64,000 nt of DNA. It comes from Thinopyrum elongatum. Lineage: Eukaryota > Streptophyta > Magnoliopsida > Poales > Poaceae. The notes beneath the pieces are model-generated. The model saw only the letters and a program-made list of their open reading frames with translations. It had not been told where the DNA came from and made no database searches. Below, one piece after another: positions 32,087-45,605 of the stretch; position 1 is the first letter of the stretch; every line of letters starts with the position of its first letter. The DNA lies in contig CM022303.1 of assembly GCA_011799875.1 (NCBI GenBank), positions 545,617,368 through 545,681,367 on the forward strand, read 5' to 3'. Both the position numbers and the translations under genes were made by a program.

Positions 32087-35000
32087 TTAAGAAGTAGAAG
32101 GAAAAAGTTCGGGGTATTCCGCACGAAGATTATCCTCGCGTTCCCAAGTGGCTTCATTTTCAGTATGATTTGACCACTGCACTTTGAGGAACTTGGTAAC
32201 CTTCTGACGGGTTCGACGTTCAGCTTCATCGAGAATGCGGATCGGATGCTCCTTATAAGATAGGTCATCTTGCAATCCAAGCATCTCGTGATCCACAGAT
32301 CGGTGCGGAGATTCCTTGAAGCATTTACGAAGTTGCGACACATGGAAGACGTCGTGGATATGAGAGAATTGCGGCGGCAATTCCAATTTATATGCCACTT
32401 GACCACGTCTAGCAATAATGCGGAAAGGACCAATGTAGCGTGGAGCTAACTTGCCCTTGATTCCAAAACGGTGAGTGCCCTTCATAGGAGTGACACGAAG
32501 ATAAGCCTGATCACCAGGTTGATAAGTCAAACCCCATCGTTTGCGATCATAGTTGCTCTTCTGGCGGTCCTGAGCCGCCTTGAGATTTTCCCGGACAATT
32601 CGGACTTGTTCTTCGGCGTGTTGAATAATATCCGGTCCAACAAGAGGTCGTTCCCCAGTTTCTGACCAATTCATAGGGGTTCGGCACTTACGTCCATAGA
32701 GAACTTCAAAGGGGGCCATTTTCAAGCTGGCTTGATAGCTGTTGTTATAGGAGAACTCGGCATATGGAAGAGATTCTTCCCACTTCTTGCCAAACGATAT
32801 AACACAAGCTCGTAGCATATCTTCAAGCACTTGATTAACTCGTTCAACTTGGCCTTGGGATTGAGGATGATAAGCTGAACTCCAGGTAATATGAGTTCCC
32901 ATAGCCTTTTGGAAACTTTCCCAGAAATGACCAGTGAATATGCTGCCACGGTCTGAACTGATCTCTTTCGGAATACCGTGGAGTGAAACAATTCTGGAGA
33001 GATACAACTCTGCTAACTGACTAGCAGTGATCGTCTCCTTGACAGGCAGAAAGTGTGCAACTTTAGAGAGTTGGTCGACAACGACAAGAACAGCATCGTG
33101 ACCCTTCTGTGACCTGGGAAGTCCTGTAATGAAATCCATTTGAACCTTATCCCATTTCCATAAAGGAATAGGTAACGGTTGCAGAATTCCAGCAGGCTTC
33201 TGATGTTCTGCTTTAACGCGACGACACACATCACACTCAGCAACATAACGAGCAATGTCTTGCTTCATTCTGGACCACCAGTACCTTTGACGGAGATCAC
33301 GATACATCTTGGTGCTACCCGGATGAATAGACAGCGGGGTATCATGTGCCTCCTTCATGACTTTGTCAGTCATAAGCTCGAAGCGAGGTACGACAATGCG
33401 GTCTCTGAAATACAAGGTTCCATCTTCAGACAGCGAGAAATCCCTGTACTTCTCAAGGTGAAGACTATTCTTCATCAGATCAACTTCAGCATCTTTAGCT
33501 TGCGCATTCTTAACAGCTTTCTCAAGATCTGGTTGTATCACAAGGTTATTAAGAGAACCCTGTGGAACAATACGCAGATTTAGCTTGCGTAGTTCTTCAA
33601 AAAGACGAGGTTGAGCTCGCCTAACCATGAGGTTGTCGCAATATGACTTGCGGCTTAAGGCATCAGCCATCACGTTAGCCTTGCCAGGGGTATAAGATAT
33701 ACCCAAATCGTAGTCCGCAATGGCCTCCATCCACCTTTGCTGACGGAGGTTTAGAGATGGTTGAGTGAACAAGTACTTCAGACTTTTATGATCCGTGTAG
33801 ATCTCGCAACGATTACCGAGGAGATAATGTCGCCACAACTGCAGTGCATAGATGACAGCAGCTAGTTCTAGATCATGTACCGGATAATTCTCTTCATGCG
33901 GTCGCAACTGACGAGAGCCATAGGCAATCACTTTACGCTCTTGCATTAGGATACAGCCTAATCCTTCACGGGATGCGTCACAATAGATCACAAAGTCTTT
34001 GCGAGAATCTGGAGGAGCAAGTACTGGGGCAGACGTTAGCTTGTCTTTGAGTGTTTGAAAACTTTCCTGACATTTTTCTGTCCATTCAAACTTAACGCCC
34101 TTGTGAAGCAGATCAGTCAAATGCTTAGCAATCTTAGAAAAATTCTCAACAAAACGACGGCAATAACTTGCAAGACCGAGAAAACTTCTCACTTGCTTGA
34201 CGTTCTTCGGAGGAGTCCAGTCAAGTATAGCCTGAACTCGTTCTGGGTTAACGGCAATGCCATCTTTCGAAATCACATGGCCGAGATATGTCACTTCAGA
34301 CAACCAGAATTCACATTTAGAATATTTGGCATACAGTTGGTGTTCTCGGAGCCTTTCCAGTACAAGACGGAGGTGTTCAGCATGTTCTTCCTTATTCTTT
34401 GAATAAACCAGAATATCATCTAGATATACCACGACGAACTTGTCGAGGTAATCCATGAAGATGTAATTCATCAGACGGGAAAATGTGGCTGGAGCATTGG
34501 TTAAGCCAAATGACATGACAGTGTACTCATAAGAGCCATAGCGAGTAACAAAAGCAGTCTTCGGAATATCCTCTTCACGAACACGGATCTGATGATAACC
34601 CAATCTCAAATCAAGCTTAGTGAATACTGAGGAACCAACAAGTTGATCATACAAATCATTGATCCGAGGAAGCGGATACTTGTTCTGAATTGTTGCTTGG
34701 TTGATTGGTCGATAATCCTGAACCAATCGGTTAGTTCCATCCTTCTTCTTAACGAAGAGTGAAGGTGCTCCCCAAGCAGAGGAACTGGGGCGGATGAAAC
34801 CTTTCTTAAGTGACGTGTCGATTTCTTCCTTAAGCTCGAGAAGATGGTGCGGAGGCATCTTATAAGGACGCTTCGCGATAGGTGTTGTGCCAGGCTTCAA
34901 GTCGATGACAAACTCAACAGCTCTAGCAGGGGGTATTCCTGGAAGTTCTTCTGGAAATACATCTTGAAAATCACGAACAACTGGAACGTTCTCGATGCCT

Positions 35001-36439
35001 TCAAGAGGTGAAGCATTCAAGGCATTCAAAACATATATTTGAGTCTCGGCATCCTGAACTGTTCGGGCTGAGTATTTGACTATCTGGCCAGACGGGTGTG
35101 TGAGCTGGACTGTCTTAGTAGCACAGTCAATCAAAGCATTATGGGCTGTCAACCAGTCCATACTGAGAATGATGTCTATGTCGGAAGGTCCAAGAGCAAT
35201 AAGGGAAGCGGAGAACGTCAACCCTTCAATTTTGATCTGATTGTTGTGACTTACCATCTTGGTTTGCCACCTGGAACGGGGAGTGATAATCTCTAATGGT
35301 GTGGGCAATAACTCTAGAGGTAGCTCATGCCGCTGAGCAAATTGTTGAGACACAAAGGAATGTGATGCCCCGGAATCAAAGAGAACAGAAGCTGCAACTG
35401 AATTAACTGACAGAGTTCCCATCACGATTTTTGTAGACTCACGAGCTTCTCCCATTTTGACGTGGGTGACCTGGCCTCGGTCCATAGCAGACATCCTGGC
35501 CTTACGATTCCTACAACGATGGGTTCGATGGCCCTTCGTACGACCATCAGGAGGACATGGGGCATCCTGAGGAGAAGCCGTAACATTAGGCGGTCCATCC
35601 TGAACCGATAGCTGTCTCGGCGGTGAAGGCAGACGAGGTGCAACATATGACGGCCTTGGTGTTGGAGCAGGTCGGTGATGAACATTGTGTGGGATCCAGA
35701 CTCGTCGTTTCTGAACAGGCTGACCCGATGATGAGCCAGCTCCATGAGTGCGCTTGAGCGACTCCTGGCATTCAGTCAGAGCTGTTTCAATTCGGAAAGA
35801 TTTGCTGACAAGCGTTGCGAAGTCTGTGCAATCAAGGACTGCAAGTGCGAGTTTTATGTCAGTACGGAGTCCTTCACGGAATTTCTCCTGCTTGCGGGCG
35901 TCAGTGTCAACGTCATCCTCAGCATAGCGGGATAACTCGAGAAATTTCCTCTGATATTCATCCACAGTCATTTTGTCCTGTGAGAGTTTGCGGAACTCCT
36001 GCTTCTTCTGGTCTATCAGACCTTGAGGAATATAACGTGCACGAAAAGCTGACTGAAATTCCTGCCAAGTGGTTACAGTCTCTGCAGGCAACATAGCCTT
36101 GTGGCTTTCCCACCATTGAGCAGCTGGGCCCTTCAGGTGGAATGTCGCAAAGGTGACGTAACTGTCAGGGGCAACATTAGCTGATTCCATCTCAAACAGG
36201 ATGTCACGAAGCCAATCATCAGCATCCATAGGATTGGTGGAGTTGCGGAAAACGGACGGATTGAGGCGCACAAATTCTGCCAGAATTATTGGAACATTCT
36301 GTTGCTGAGCATTTTGATTTGGGAACTGAGCCAATAGTTCGGTCATAAACTGACGGTTAAGCTCAAACTGCTGACGGTTGATTTCAAACTGCTGTATCAT
36401 TGCGGCAATATAGGGTGGATGTGGAGGATCGTCAGCCAT
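32087..36439 (-). CDS. gag-pol: Gag-pol polyprotein of element F, intact 1450 residues
   Basis: One uninterrupted frame from ATG 36439 to TAA 32087-32089. Gag core spans residues 50-230 ([35 protein letters not shown]). At 295-309 a zinc-knuckle-like [15 protein letters not shown] keeps the H-x4-C half but lacks the second Cys. Protease Asp355 lies in [14 protein letters not shown] spans about 520-690 with [10 protein letters not shown] (Asp610) and [10 protein letters not shown] (672-675). RNase H acids lie in IYCDAS, LELAAV and YTDHKSL. Integrase has an HH/CDVC zinc region at 1032-1072 and the triad Asp1102, Asp1163, Glu1199. A GPF motif and a C-terminal chromodomain-like segment (about 1390-1445) place it with Tekay-type chromoviruses, whose chromodomain is thought to guide integration into heterochromatin. 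Only the zinc knuckle looks defective. Confidence 0.95.
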   Translation of the reverse strand: MADDPPHPPYIAAMIQQFEINRQQFELNRQFMTELLAQFPNQNAQQQNVPIILAEFVRLNPSVFRNSTNPMDADDWLRDILFEMESANVAPDSYVTFATFHLKGPAAQWWESHKAMLPAETVTTWQEFQSAFRARYIPQGLIDQKKQEFRKLSQDKMTVDEYQRKFLELSRYAEDDVDTDARKQEKFREGLRTDIKLALAVLDCTDFATLVSKSFRIETALTECQESLKRTHGAGSSSGQPVQKRRVWIPHNVHHRPAPTPRPSYVAPRLPSPPRQLSVQDGPPNVTASPQDAPCPPDGRTKGHRTHRCRNRKARMSAMDRGQVTHVKMGEARESTKIVMGTLSVNSVAASVLFDSGASHSFVSQQFAQRHELPLELLPTPLEIITPRSRWQTKMVSHNNQIKIEGLTFSASLIALGPSDIDIILSMDWLTAHNALIDCATKTVQLTHPSGQIVKYSARTVQDAETQIYVLNALNASPLEGIENVPVVRDFQDVFPEELPGIPPARAVEFVIDLKPGTTPIAKRPYKMPPHHLLELKEEIDTSLKKGFIRPSSSAWGAPSLFVKKKDGTNRLVQDYRPINQATIQNKYPLPRINDLYDQLVGSSVFTKLDLRLGYHQIRVREEDIPKTAFVTRYGSYEYTVMSFGLTNAPATFSRLMNYIFMDYLDKFVVVYLDDILVYSKNKEEHAEHLRLVLERLREHQLYAKYSKCEFWLSEVTYLGHVISKDGIAVNPERVQAILDWTPPKNVKQVRSFLGLASYCRRFVENFSKIAKHLTDLLHKGVKFEWTEKCQESFQTLKDKLTSAPVLAPPDSRKDFVIYCDASREGLGCILMQERKVIAYGSRQLRPHEENYPVHDLELAAVIYALQLWRHYLLGNRCEIYTDHKSLKYLFTQPSLNLRQQRWMEAIADYDLGISYTPGKANVMADALSRKSYCDNLMVRRAQPRLFEELRKLNLRIVPQGSLNNLVIQPDLEKAVKNAQAKDAEVDLMKNSLHLEKYRDFSLSEDGTLYFRDRIVVPRFELMTDKVMKEAHDTPLSIHPGSTKMYRDLRQRYWWSRMKQDIARYVAECDVCRRVKAEHQKPAGILQPLPIPLWKWDKVQMDFITGLPRSQKGHDAVLVVVDQLSKVAHFLPVKETITASQLAELYLSRIVSLHGIPKEISSDRGSIFTGHFWESFQKAMGTHITWSSAYHPQSQGQVERVNQVLEDMLRACVISFGKKWEESLPYAEFSYNNSYQASLKMAPFEVLYGRKCRTPMNWSETGERPLVGPDIIQHAEEQVRIVRENLKAAQDRQKSNYDRKRWGLTYQPGDQAYLRVTPMKGTHRFGIKGKLAPRYIGPFRIIARRGQVAYKLELPPQFSHIHDVFHVSQLRKCFKESPHRSVDHEMLGLQDDLSYKEHPIRILDEAERRTRQKVTKFLKVQWSNHTENEATWEREDNLRAEYPELFPSTS

Positions 36440-37057
36440 CCTGCCAAATCAACAGGGGCAATTTAGCTAGTAACTTGCAGGTGTATGGAATTATTTATGA
36501 AGTAACACGCACAACAGAAGGAAGTGCAATAGATACTTCATCATATTCGCACCAGACATTCAAAGCCACACATAGCCTCGGTTAGCATCCGGCATTACGA
36601 CAGTTGAAAAGGAAAAGGCTAGACATCTAGGCGGCGCACAGGCACGCGATATGGAAGTACACGACGAGACATAGCAAAGGCAACATCCACGTCGGAGAAA
36701 ACTGTTGGAGCGAGGAATCTGCACGTGACAACACAGGGTGCCCTCGATAAAAGGATCCTGTAAGCAGAACCTGGCCCACAATCTTGAAGCAAGGGGGGAA
36801 TATTTCAGAACTTCGGGTGGACGTGAGCACGAGAGCCTAATGTTGGAGTTAGTAAAATCATTTAACCCGAATAGAAGAGAGGTCAGAGTCCCAGAGTAAA
36901 GGTCGAGGAGTAAAAGATCCTAGTACCACCCAATTGGCGACGTGGGCCCGTAAGCCACACAGCCAAGTTAGTAAAACAGTTTTCCGGTTTCTAGACTCAA
37001 CTTCGGCCAAGGAGTTGGAAAGGGGGTTCCTACAGGCAGTCGGCTCTGATACCAACT
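36440..37057 (-). other. Leader and primer-binding site of element F
   Basis: Untranslated sequence between the 5' LTR and the gag ATG. At 37041-37054 the minus strand reads TGGTATCAGAGCCG, matching the initiator tRNA-Met 3' end for 13 bases and then diverging. Spacer AGT separates it from the LTR. Confidence 0.85.
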
Positions 37058-40000
37058 TGTGACGCCCCCGGCCCGATCGTGCACTAATCATACACGCAAA
37101 TGCACACGATCAAGCCTAAGGACTCACGGGAAGATATCACAACACAACTCTAAAACATAAATAAAGTCATACAAGCTTTATATTACAAGCCAGGGGCCTC
37201 GAGGGCTCGAATACATAAGCTTGCGAACAAGCGTCAGCGGAAGCATCAGATATCTGAGTACAGATATGAAAGAAAGTACAGAAAGGCCTTTAGAAAGGCG
37301 GGGCAAAAGAAAACACTACGATCGAAAGGCACAAGGCCTCCTGCCTGGGACCCTCCGATCCTACTCCTGGTCGTCAGTCAACTCGTAATAGTATCCATCC
37401 TCTGGGTAGTAGTAGTAACGATCGTCGGGGCATCTGTCTCAGGGGGCTCCATCCTCTGGTCACGTCAAACTGATATGGGGAGAAAAAGGAAAACAAAGCA
37501 ACCGTGAGTACTCTGAAGTACTCAGCAAGCAAGGATCTACACTACATATGCAACATTTTCAAGGGGAGGCTGTATATGTGGACTGGGCTGCAGAAATGCC
37601 AGAATAGAGAGAAGGCCTAGTCCTATCGAAGACTAGCATCTTCAGCGATCTTGCAGCAGTAGAAGAGAGTAGAATAATACCATATAATGTAGCAGTAATG
37701 TTATCAACCTCACCCAGAGATCCTTTCTCGACTCCCTGCGAGAAAGCAATCCCAGAGCCATACATTCATCAACCTCGTCCTGAGATCCCTTCTCGACTCC
37801 CTGCGAGAAGCAATCCCAGAGCCATATATACAGGTCTCATCACAGGTATCCAGTTCTAAATTGTATCAATCAGGATACAACTCCGAGTGTCCTTTACCGT
37901 AGGACCGGCTATCGATAGAAATGTTCTTCCCTGCAGGGGTGCACCAACTTACCCAACACGCTCGATTAACTTCGGCCGGACACACTTTCCTGGGTCATGC
38001 CCGGCCTCGGCCAAACGACACATCGCAACCCTACCTACAGCTCAGCAGAGAGGTCCCCGTCGGTCTACATCCTAAGCGCTCAGAGGTCTTGGGCCATCGC
38101 CCTGTGCACTCCGAGTCGTTGCGCGCAGGGAGAAGCCTGGCACCAGGAGGGCGCCGGTCCGTCCGTGCCGCCATGCTGAACTGGACGTCTGACAGAGCTT
38201 TCGGCTGATGCTACGATGCAGAACGCCCATACTATGCCCACGTGATGGTTAGTGCTATCAGACCAGAGGCCTGCTCGGATCAAATATCCAAATCGCTAGG
38301 ACTAGGGGCTTGTGGTAACGAGCAGAGACTCACGAAAGATGTGACCCCGTCGCCCCGTCTCGAGGACTTGCGGCAAGGGTTAAGAATGCCCGGCCGCGCC
38401 TCGTATTCACCACTCGGGCACCACACTGGCAACCCGCCTTCACATCACATGCGGGTACCCCTCAGGGTCGACCCGCCTTTCCAAGTAACATTGTAAGGTC
38501 CAAGTATCCGTGTGTCCATAACATCAGGGAATCCGAGGTATCACCCTCATTGGATTCCCACTCGATGTATCCGTCAAGGTGAACTAGGAGGAATCACCCT
38601 CACTGGGTCCACACTTGAGGTGTTGTAGGACAGCGTCGTTATCGGAAGCGGTGAAGGAGGAATCACCCTCGATGACCACGACCGAATAGCTACTCTACAG
38701 AGTTAACATCAGAAGTGCTACAAGAGGTTTCACCCTCGGCACTCGATAGTAACGCTGCAGTGTCGTTACAACTAAGGGGGGGGGGGTGATGTGCGGTGTC
38801 GGGTCCTGGTCTTCAATCCCATTGATCGGGTCTTCTGACGATCCAGCGCGGCAGTCGGGATAAGTGGGGTCACTGATAGGTCTCTACCCAGCCTAGACTA
38901 AACAGTTTAGGATATGTAGGTAATTATCAACAGTAGGTTACAATGAACAGGCTATGCATCAGAATAGGTAAAGCAGCAGCAGCAGTAATTCTAATGCAAG
39001 CATGAGAAATTTAGAATGGGCGATATCGGTATGCTCAAGGGAGGGGCTTGCCTGGTTGCTCGGCGGCAAGGGCAAGGTTGTCAATGCTGTCTTCGGTCTC
39101 CGGAGCTGCGTCGGTCTCGGGGACGACGTCAGGGTCGGGGGCTATCGAGAGAGAAGAGGGGGAGGAAACAGTATAAATATATAGCAAACATGAGCATGAC
39201 AAATACGATACACGGTGCTAGGGGTAGTCTAACGCAGCATCACACGTGACAGACGGAGCGGGAGAATATCTGACGATATTTCCCGGGTCTTTGGAATTAT
39301 CGGACAGAGGATAAGAGGGGAACGGTTGCAAGTTCGGATAGTTAGGGACGCGTGACGGACGAACGGACCGCGTATTCAGATTCGTCTCGTCGTTCTGAGC
39401 AACTTTCATGTACAAAGTATTTTCATCTGAGCTACGGATTATTTTATATGATTTTCTAAAGTTTTTATTAATTTCTGGAATTTATTTTTATTATTTAATT
39501 GCAACATTATCCAGAATAGTGTTTTGCTGACGTCAGCATGACGCATGGATGACGTCAGCAGTCAACAGGGGGCCGGCCAGGTCAAACCTGATATGTGGGG
39601 CCCACATGTCAGTGACTCAGTTAACTAAACAGAGTTAGCTTAATCTATTTAAACTAATTAGCAGGCGGGGCCCAGCAGTCAGTGGGTAATTAGTGTTTTA
39701 AATCACTAATTAATTTTATTAACGGATTATTTATTTAATAAAACGTTTTACCGAGCGGGACCCACATGTCATAGACACAGGGCCCGCCCAGTCAGCGTGG
39801 ACTAGGTCAACGGGACCCAGTGGGGCCCAGAGTCAGTGGCTGGGCCGTGGGGCCCGCGGCGCCACGTCGGACCGGCCGCCAGAGTCGCGCCGGAGTGCCC
39901 AGACGCGGTGGCGAGCTCCGGCGAGCTCGGGTTTCGCCCTCAGGGCGTCTCCGGGGCCGTGGCTTGGCCCGTTCGAACGGGCGGCGAGCGCCGCGTCACG

Positions 40001-41291
40001 TGGTGGTGTTGGCGTGGTTGGGGGCCGCCGGGAACGGCGCCGGCGATGACCGCAGCGGCGATGGCGTTCGGGTGGTGCACGGGGTCGGCGCTACGGCGCG
40101 CTAGCGAGCGAAAGGAGAAGCTAGGTGTGGCCTGCGCGATGCGGGGAGCACGATGCGCACGGGCCCGAGGCCGTTTGGTCACCGGAACGGCACCGGCGAC
40201 GAGCTAGGCGGCGGTGCATTCGGGCGAAAGAGGGGCGACGCGTACGGGCACGAAGAGCGCGCGGGGAGAGGGGGAGGGGGACGAGGTGCTCACAGCGAGT
40301 CTGTAGGTGAGCTTAGCGTGCGCGGGGAGGGCTCGGAGTGGCCGGAGTCGGCGATGGCGTGCGGCGGCCGAAGGTGGAAGATGACGGCGCCGGCGACGCA
40401 GCGACGCGTTCTAGCTCGTGGGGCTCGGGGGAGAGGCGTAGTCGACGGAGGCGAACCATGCGGGCACGGTCACGCGACGAGGCAGAGGCGGTGGCCGCGC
40501 GTGCTACGGCGGCGGTGCCATGGCTGCGCACTGGAGAGAGAGGAGAGGTGGTGTCCAGGGGAGAGTGAGGCGAGGGAGAGCCAGGGGGTCCGGGGTGCTG
40601 CTCATATACGCGGCAGTCGCGGCGACGCGCTGTCGACCGCGAGGGAGGGAGGGGCCTGGGCGTGCGCGCGTGCGTGCGCCAGGTGCTCGACAGCGAGCCC
40701 CGGGCATGAGCAGTACGAAGAGGACGAGCGAGTTGGGCTGGGCCGGCCAGGGGGGAATGGGCCGGCCTGGTTGGTGGCCTGGTGGCCAGCTGGGCCACGG
40801 CCCAGTTGGTCCGGGGGGGGGCTTTTCCTTTTTCTTTTCTTTTCTCCTTTTATTTATCCATACCCCTGTTTTGTAAATAGTTAGGGCTCAAATTGAATTT
40901 TGTAAAACATGTGACCTGGTCCATAAATACCAGTGCTTTATTCCCTAACACCTAAAATTAGTTTGGGCAAAACATCATTTCATACTTAAATTAGATTTAA
41001 TAAATGGTTATTAAATATTGTTTTTAGTCGCTGTTTGAAGATGTTTGAGTCACTTACCCAACTCCAATGATGTTGGTTTCAATTTTAGAATTGTCTCTGA
41101 TTTATTTGCTATTTAATGAACAATTTAGTTTCTATGTTGGACAACTTTTATTTTCCACTTTCATTTAAATTTGAATTTGAGGTTAGGAGTTGAAATGCAA
41201 TATGATGTTAATGATGATCATGCACTGATAATCATGCTGACTTGGCATTATCAAAATGGGATTACTGTGGCTAACCACCGGGGGTGTTACA
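37058..41291 (-). repeat. 5' LTR of element F
   Basis: 4,234 bases. Its segment 38075-38170 resembles the LTR of element E, while 39420-40330 is a block not shared with the 3' LTR of the same element. TGACGTCA-type palindromes lie at 39525-39560. The possible LTR exon is at 39052-39141 (90 bases, open). Confidence 0.9.
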
Positions 41292-41296
41292 AGGAT

Positions 41297-42640
41297 GATG
41301 GGAACTGCTTGTAGTTCTGTGGAGAGAATACGACGTGGTGACCTCCCAGAATAGACCAGTATTTAACCTTGGGGAAAGACAACTCAGTTACCATGCCCAT
41401 TAAATTGGATTGGGAACCGTGAATAGATGGTTGTACTTCTGCAGCTTGTGGAACTATGCACTTCAAAAGTCATGGCTGCCATGCTGTAATCGAGGAGCCT
41501 CTAAATTAACTCTAGCACGATAACTAGCACATTGAATACTAACATCCAACAGCCATCCCATCGGTCACCAGCACATCTTTTGACCGAGAGAAGAATGCGA
41601 GGAGGCAAGCGAAGACCCTATCGCCCAACTTAGATCTGTCGAATACATATACTACACGGGGAATGAACCAAATAGAAGCACGGTTCGGCTAGCGGCAAAG
41701 CCACAAGCGTGCCTCCACTTTGTTTAAAGACATGCCTCCATGATATCGACGGGCGTGCATCTCTATGTCTGCGTACCACCAAAAACATTGCCAAAACAAA
41801 GGCACGACCATGCTTCTAACTTAGGTATAACCATGGGCTCTCATACAGATTCGCGTCTAACCCAACAAACATTTGAAAAACAGTGGCTCTCTGGGTCAAC
41901 AAGTGACTGAAAACATTGCGAGTGCAGAGCCATGAACCGTGACTCTACTTCAGGTGCAACGGTGCCTCTGTGACTCTCTTTTGTGAATGATCATGCCTCT
42001 CCTGAATTTGCCTCCCCTGACGTAATGATCATGCCTCTCCTGCTTTCACGACTGTGCATCTCCTAGCGTCAATACTGTTCCTCTCCTAAAGACACACCCA
42101 ACCCTACCTGATTAAACATGTGATTTAAAACGTTTAAATCACAGAAGCACGACTATGCTTTTTAGCTTCTAGAATCGTGCCTCACGTAGGTCTGTGCGGC
42201 ACGACAGGCAGGTGAACAAGTCCCGTGGGAGGCAGCTCAACTGGACAACTCCAGTGGGAGGCAGTTGGATGAGTCAAACATCTCATGTCCCCGTAACCCC
42301 TTGTAATGCACACACCATCTACAATCAGCATTCATTCCATTTCGAAGAAAAAAAACAAGCATTCAATACTACTCTTGCTCTCTCGCGTCTCCTTTAAATT
42401 TCAATCCGCTCCGACTCCCTGAGCCACATCGCTACCCATATGCCTTTTCAGTCGTTTGCTTCTAGGGTTCGTGTTTCTTGGCGCACACAATCTGATTTCA
42501 CACAAGTTATTATAGAGTTTTTATTTGGTTTCTCGATTAATTTCGAAGTCGTACTTCTCTCGTTGATTGCTCGCAGCTGCTTGCCCTAAGCTTCCTCTAC
42601 CCCATCTCCATTCGTCGACGACTGCTGTTCTCCTTTCTCA
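41297..42640. other. Displaced upstream region of exonuclease copy 2 and right motif array, first part
   Basis: 41297-41640 aligns with the upstream region of copy 1 (GTATTTAACCTTGG, GAGGAGCCTCTAA), so it is the promoter-side sequence of copy 2, now 13.5 kb away from the gene. 41670-42230 carries many CGTGCCTCC or ATGCCTCTCC motifs, mostly inverted relative to the left array, plus palindromic pairs such as GGCACGACCATGCTTC. 42360-42640 looks like the leader of the B3-like gene and ends in a splice donor (CTCAG/GTAAAA). Confidence 0.55.
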
Positions 42641-43014
42641 GGTAAAAAGCATATGCGTCAGCATGCTCCGATCCGTCTTTATGTTTTGAAAACAATATTT
42701 TAATTATGATTGTTTTACGTTTCAGTTTTTTATTTTTTAGTTATTGAAGTATTAGATTTGGTACAACGACTTCCTTCTCTAAAGAAATATAAAAGCATTT
42801 GCAAAACTAAAGCAATGATCTAAACACTCTCATATTGCTTTCTGGAGGGAGTAGATGAGTAGATTTATGGTAAATTTGTAGTTGTTGTCTGCCTTCGTAC
42901 CTATATCCTCAAGCTCCTGACACGCATATTTTTAAATTGGTTGACGTTGAAGCATGTTTTAAATTATTATGATATTCTTGTTTTTTTAACATAGTTGTTC
43001 TGAATTATTTAGGT

Positions 43015-44733
43015 ATGGTTTGCCCTACCTGCCGCCATCCAGGCGGCCCTTGCCAACCATACCCTGAAGCTCTCCAGTAGTTTGAGGTTATTCTTGATGA
43101 GAATTGCTGGAGCCGCGTGGTTACTAAGCATTTTTACCATAGTTATCTTTTTTATCTTAAACACTGGTCATTTTGTAGAATTACAACTATTAGTTGCTTA
43201 CAACACAGTAGAAATTGCCACTCTTATTCGTATCCCTTTGCACCCACACTAGGTTCCCCTATTGTCATTTCTTTGCACTTGTACTCTGTTTTCTTTTCCA
43301 TTAGTTTGCCTGTCTATGCCTTAATTATTCTAGTGCGTCTTGAGTTCCAATTAAAAATCGTCCACCTATGCCAAAATCTGTATCCATTAATTTATCATAC
43401 CATTATGTTGTTATCTTTAATTGTTATCAAATATTCAAATGCAATCTAAGAAACCTTTTAATGTTAATGGTCGGTGAGTTCGAATTTATACTTATAGGTT
43501 GTTATTTTTACTATTTTTTCCAGTATGTACCTTGTAATGTCAGAGCTTTTCTCGCTGAATACATTGATGAGAGGAAGGAAGATGCAAGAATATTGCGTAA
43601 AGAGCAGGTAGAGCCAGCCCTTCTTACCCATGAAGGAAGGTCTTACAATGCTTTGTTTAAGCATAGGGCAAACTACACCAAGTTCTGTGGTGGTGATTGG
43701 TGCATCTTTGCGGATGATTATGATCTACGTGCTGGAGACCGCATAGAATTTGAACTACCAGGCAAGGGACTGAATCTGGCAATACAAACATATTGGGGTG
43801 ACAAAAGGCTGCTTCCATTACCTCACGTTGGTAGGTATTGAATATTCCAATATAATTTTTTCGTTGCATTTTTATATACATGCATGATGCTAAATAATAT
43901 TAACCCCGTGTTGGATATATCTTTATCTAACTTTGAATACTTCGTCTTTTTCTAGCTCTCGATGATCTTTCTTCTGACGATTTCGACCACGTTCTGTGTT
44001 GTGTCTACTCTAAGGATATTGAGCTTACCTACGACCAGACATGCTTCTTTCTACAACGCCTTCTCTGAGATACTTTCATCCGTTGCCATCTGTTTTTCCA
44101 TGTGTTGACTCCCACTAACACCAAAGACTGCATCATGGTTGGTTACATTTGTCCTTGTTAAAATACCAAACATATTTTGCTTCGTATGTCTACATCTTCT
44201 CCTCTATGATATTGAGTTATTCTTGCTTATATATAAAATTATAAAGAAATGATTTATTAATCCTAAAACAACAAAAAAAAAATTGCTCTCTTAATCTATT
44301 CTTTTATCTGCTTACTTGCAAACTTGAACATGCTGAGAAATATATTAGTTTCCATATGGAATTTCTTAATGATTGCGCACTCACCGTATTCAGCATTTTT
44401 TTTAATGTCCAAGTGGCAAATCAACGCTTTTAATTTCTCTTTAATTTCTGTTTCTTTTAGAAAATTCCAAGGAGTGTTGTCTCGAACCTAAAGAAATGGG
44501 TGGACGTGCCAACCAATGTCAGGGTGACCCTTGAAGCTCCTGATGAACCTACCCATGTCATCACTCCTTTGTCATACTACATCTGCAAAAAAGACTGCAG
44601 GATGGTAATTGAAAAGTCTTCTTTCAGAGACTTCATATCAGCTGCATCCTTTGTTGAAGAGAACGTTGTTCTGATCACATTCAAAGAGCGCAATGATCGT
44701 TCTGTGTCCATCCTCATTCAGCGCATTCCGTAG
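43015..44733 (+). pseudogene. B3-domain-like gene with two in-frame stops
   Basis: Multi-exon gene model. A leader intron (about 42642-43012) precedes ATG 43015. Exon 1 encodes a Cys-rich start (CPTCRHPGGPC) and FEVILDENCWSRVV. Exons 43524-43830, 43956-44137 and 44461-44733 have AG acceptors, GT donors and mutually consistent phases, and end at TAG 44731-44733. The product resembles a tandem B3-like DNA-binding protein: WCIFADDYDLRAGDRIEFEL in exon 2 and FRDFISAASFVEENVVLITF in exon 4 match the usual W..F....L..GD...F strand pattern. TAG 43078-43080 (CAG expected) and TGA 44066-44068 are in frame, and no clear donor is found for exon 1. It is probably dead, unless exon choice avoids both stops. 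Confidence 0.55.
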
Positions 44734-45605
44734 ATTTTGTTAGTACCAGCACTTAAAATGGAAGAAACGGTGCATCTCCTGGGATGTTCAGTGGTCATTT
44801 CATGATGATGACTATCAAGCGCAAATGACTGGTTACTATTAGTTTGGTTACTAGGATGGTAGTAATGTAGCTCTTATGGACCAAGTGGCTGTTTGAACTA
44901 TCCGAATGATCTTTTGGAACTAATGTAGCTCTTATGGACCCTCAAGTGGCTGGTTGACCTTTCAAATCTTCACAATTCCAAAATTCAAAAAACAAACAAA
45001 TCATTTTTTGTTCAACTCTGAGTCAAAAATTAAACAAATCAAGAATCAATTTTTGCATCAAAAACCATAACAATAGCATCTTACCAAAGTTATTCAAACC
45101 ATCTAGTCAAACATATCTTAATTAAACACCAAACATGACTCCATTTTCAAGTGCACACTATGTTTACTTCATCGACTTTTTTTTACGTACAATGGTGCAC
45201 CCAATAACATAATAACAGTGCCTCGTTGAGTAAGTAATGTTGTTAACCGAAAAAAATGTTTCCACAACAGAGGCACGACCATGACTCTGCTGTGTGTTCC
45301 ACCGTCAATCGACTACCTTCACAGGCCAAGATGGAATATGCACACATGGAACACGCAAGCAGAACACTACGAATAAAACATTTCATTGACCAAAATAAGT
45401 GAAAACCTAAAAAAATTGATCCAACAAACGCCTGTTTCCGTAACTTTACCCCTGGAACCGCCGGATGACTTCCAACTGCTCTTTGATGGTTACCTTTTTT
45501 GCACGACAAACTAAAGATCCCTCTCATTTTACCAAATCCATTTCCATCTTCTTCCTCGGATGTTTCTCGTCGGCCGCAACAATTCACCACCGCATACCTA
45601 TAGCC
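44734..45605. other. Intergenic region between B3-like gene and exonuclease copy 3
   Basis: No gene is seen. A 30-base piece (TGTAGCTCTTATGGACC and following) is repeated at about 44866 and 44924. A near-palindromic motif pair, GAGGCACGACCATGACTCTG, lies at 45270. 45465-45605 is the leader of copy 3; an in-frame upstream ATG at 45465 would add 47 residues without resemblance to the family. Confidence 0.5.

Larger units (their letters stand above)
27788..41291 (-). mobile_element. Element F: complete Tekay-like chromovirus (Ty3/Gypsy)
   Basis: A 13,504-base element with perfect target duplication AGGAT (27783-27787 and 41292-41296). On the minus strand the order is 5' LTR (37058-41291), initiator tRNA-Met primer site (37041-37054), leader, a single gag-pol frame (32087-36439), polypurine tract (32051-32060) and 3' LTR (27788-32050). 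The ends are TGTAACACCCCC and GGCGTCACA. An intact polyprotein and mostly near-identical LTRs suggest a fairly recent insertion, but the LTRs differ in two blocks and the 3' LTR holds the assembly gap. The element splits the leader of exonuclease copy 2 from its upstream region. Confidence 0.93.

Noticed and set aside
45465..45605. N-terminal extension of 47 residues for exonuclease copy 3
   Set aside because: The extension does not resemble the family, and the ATG at 45606 has the better start context and the family-like position.
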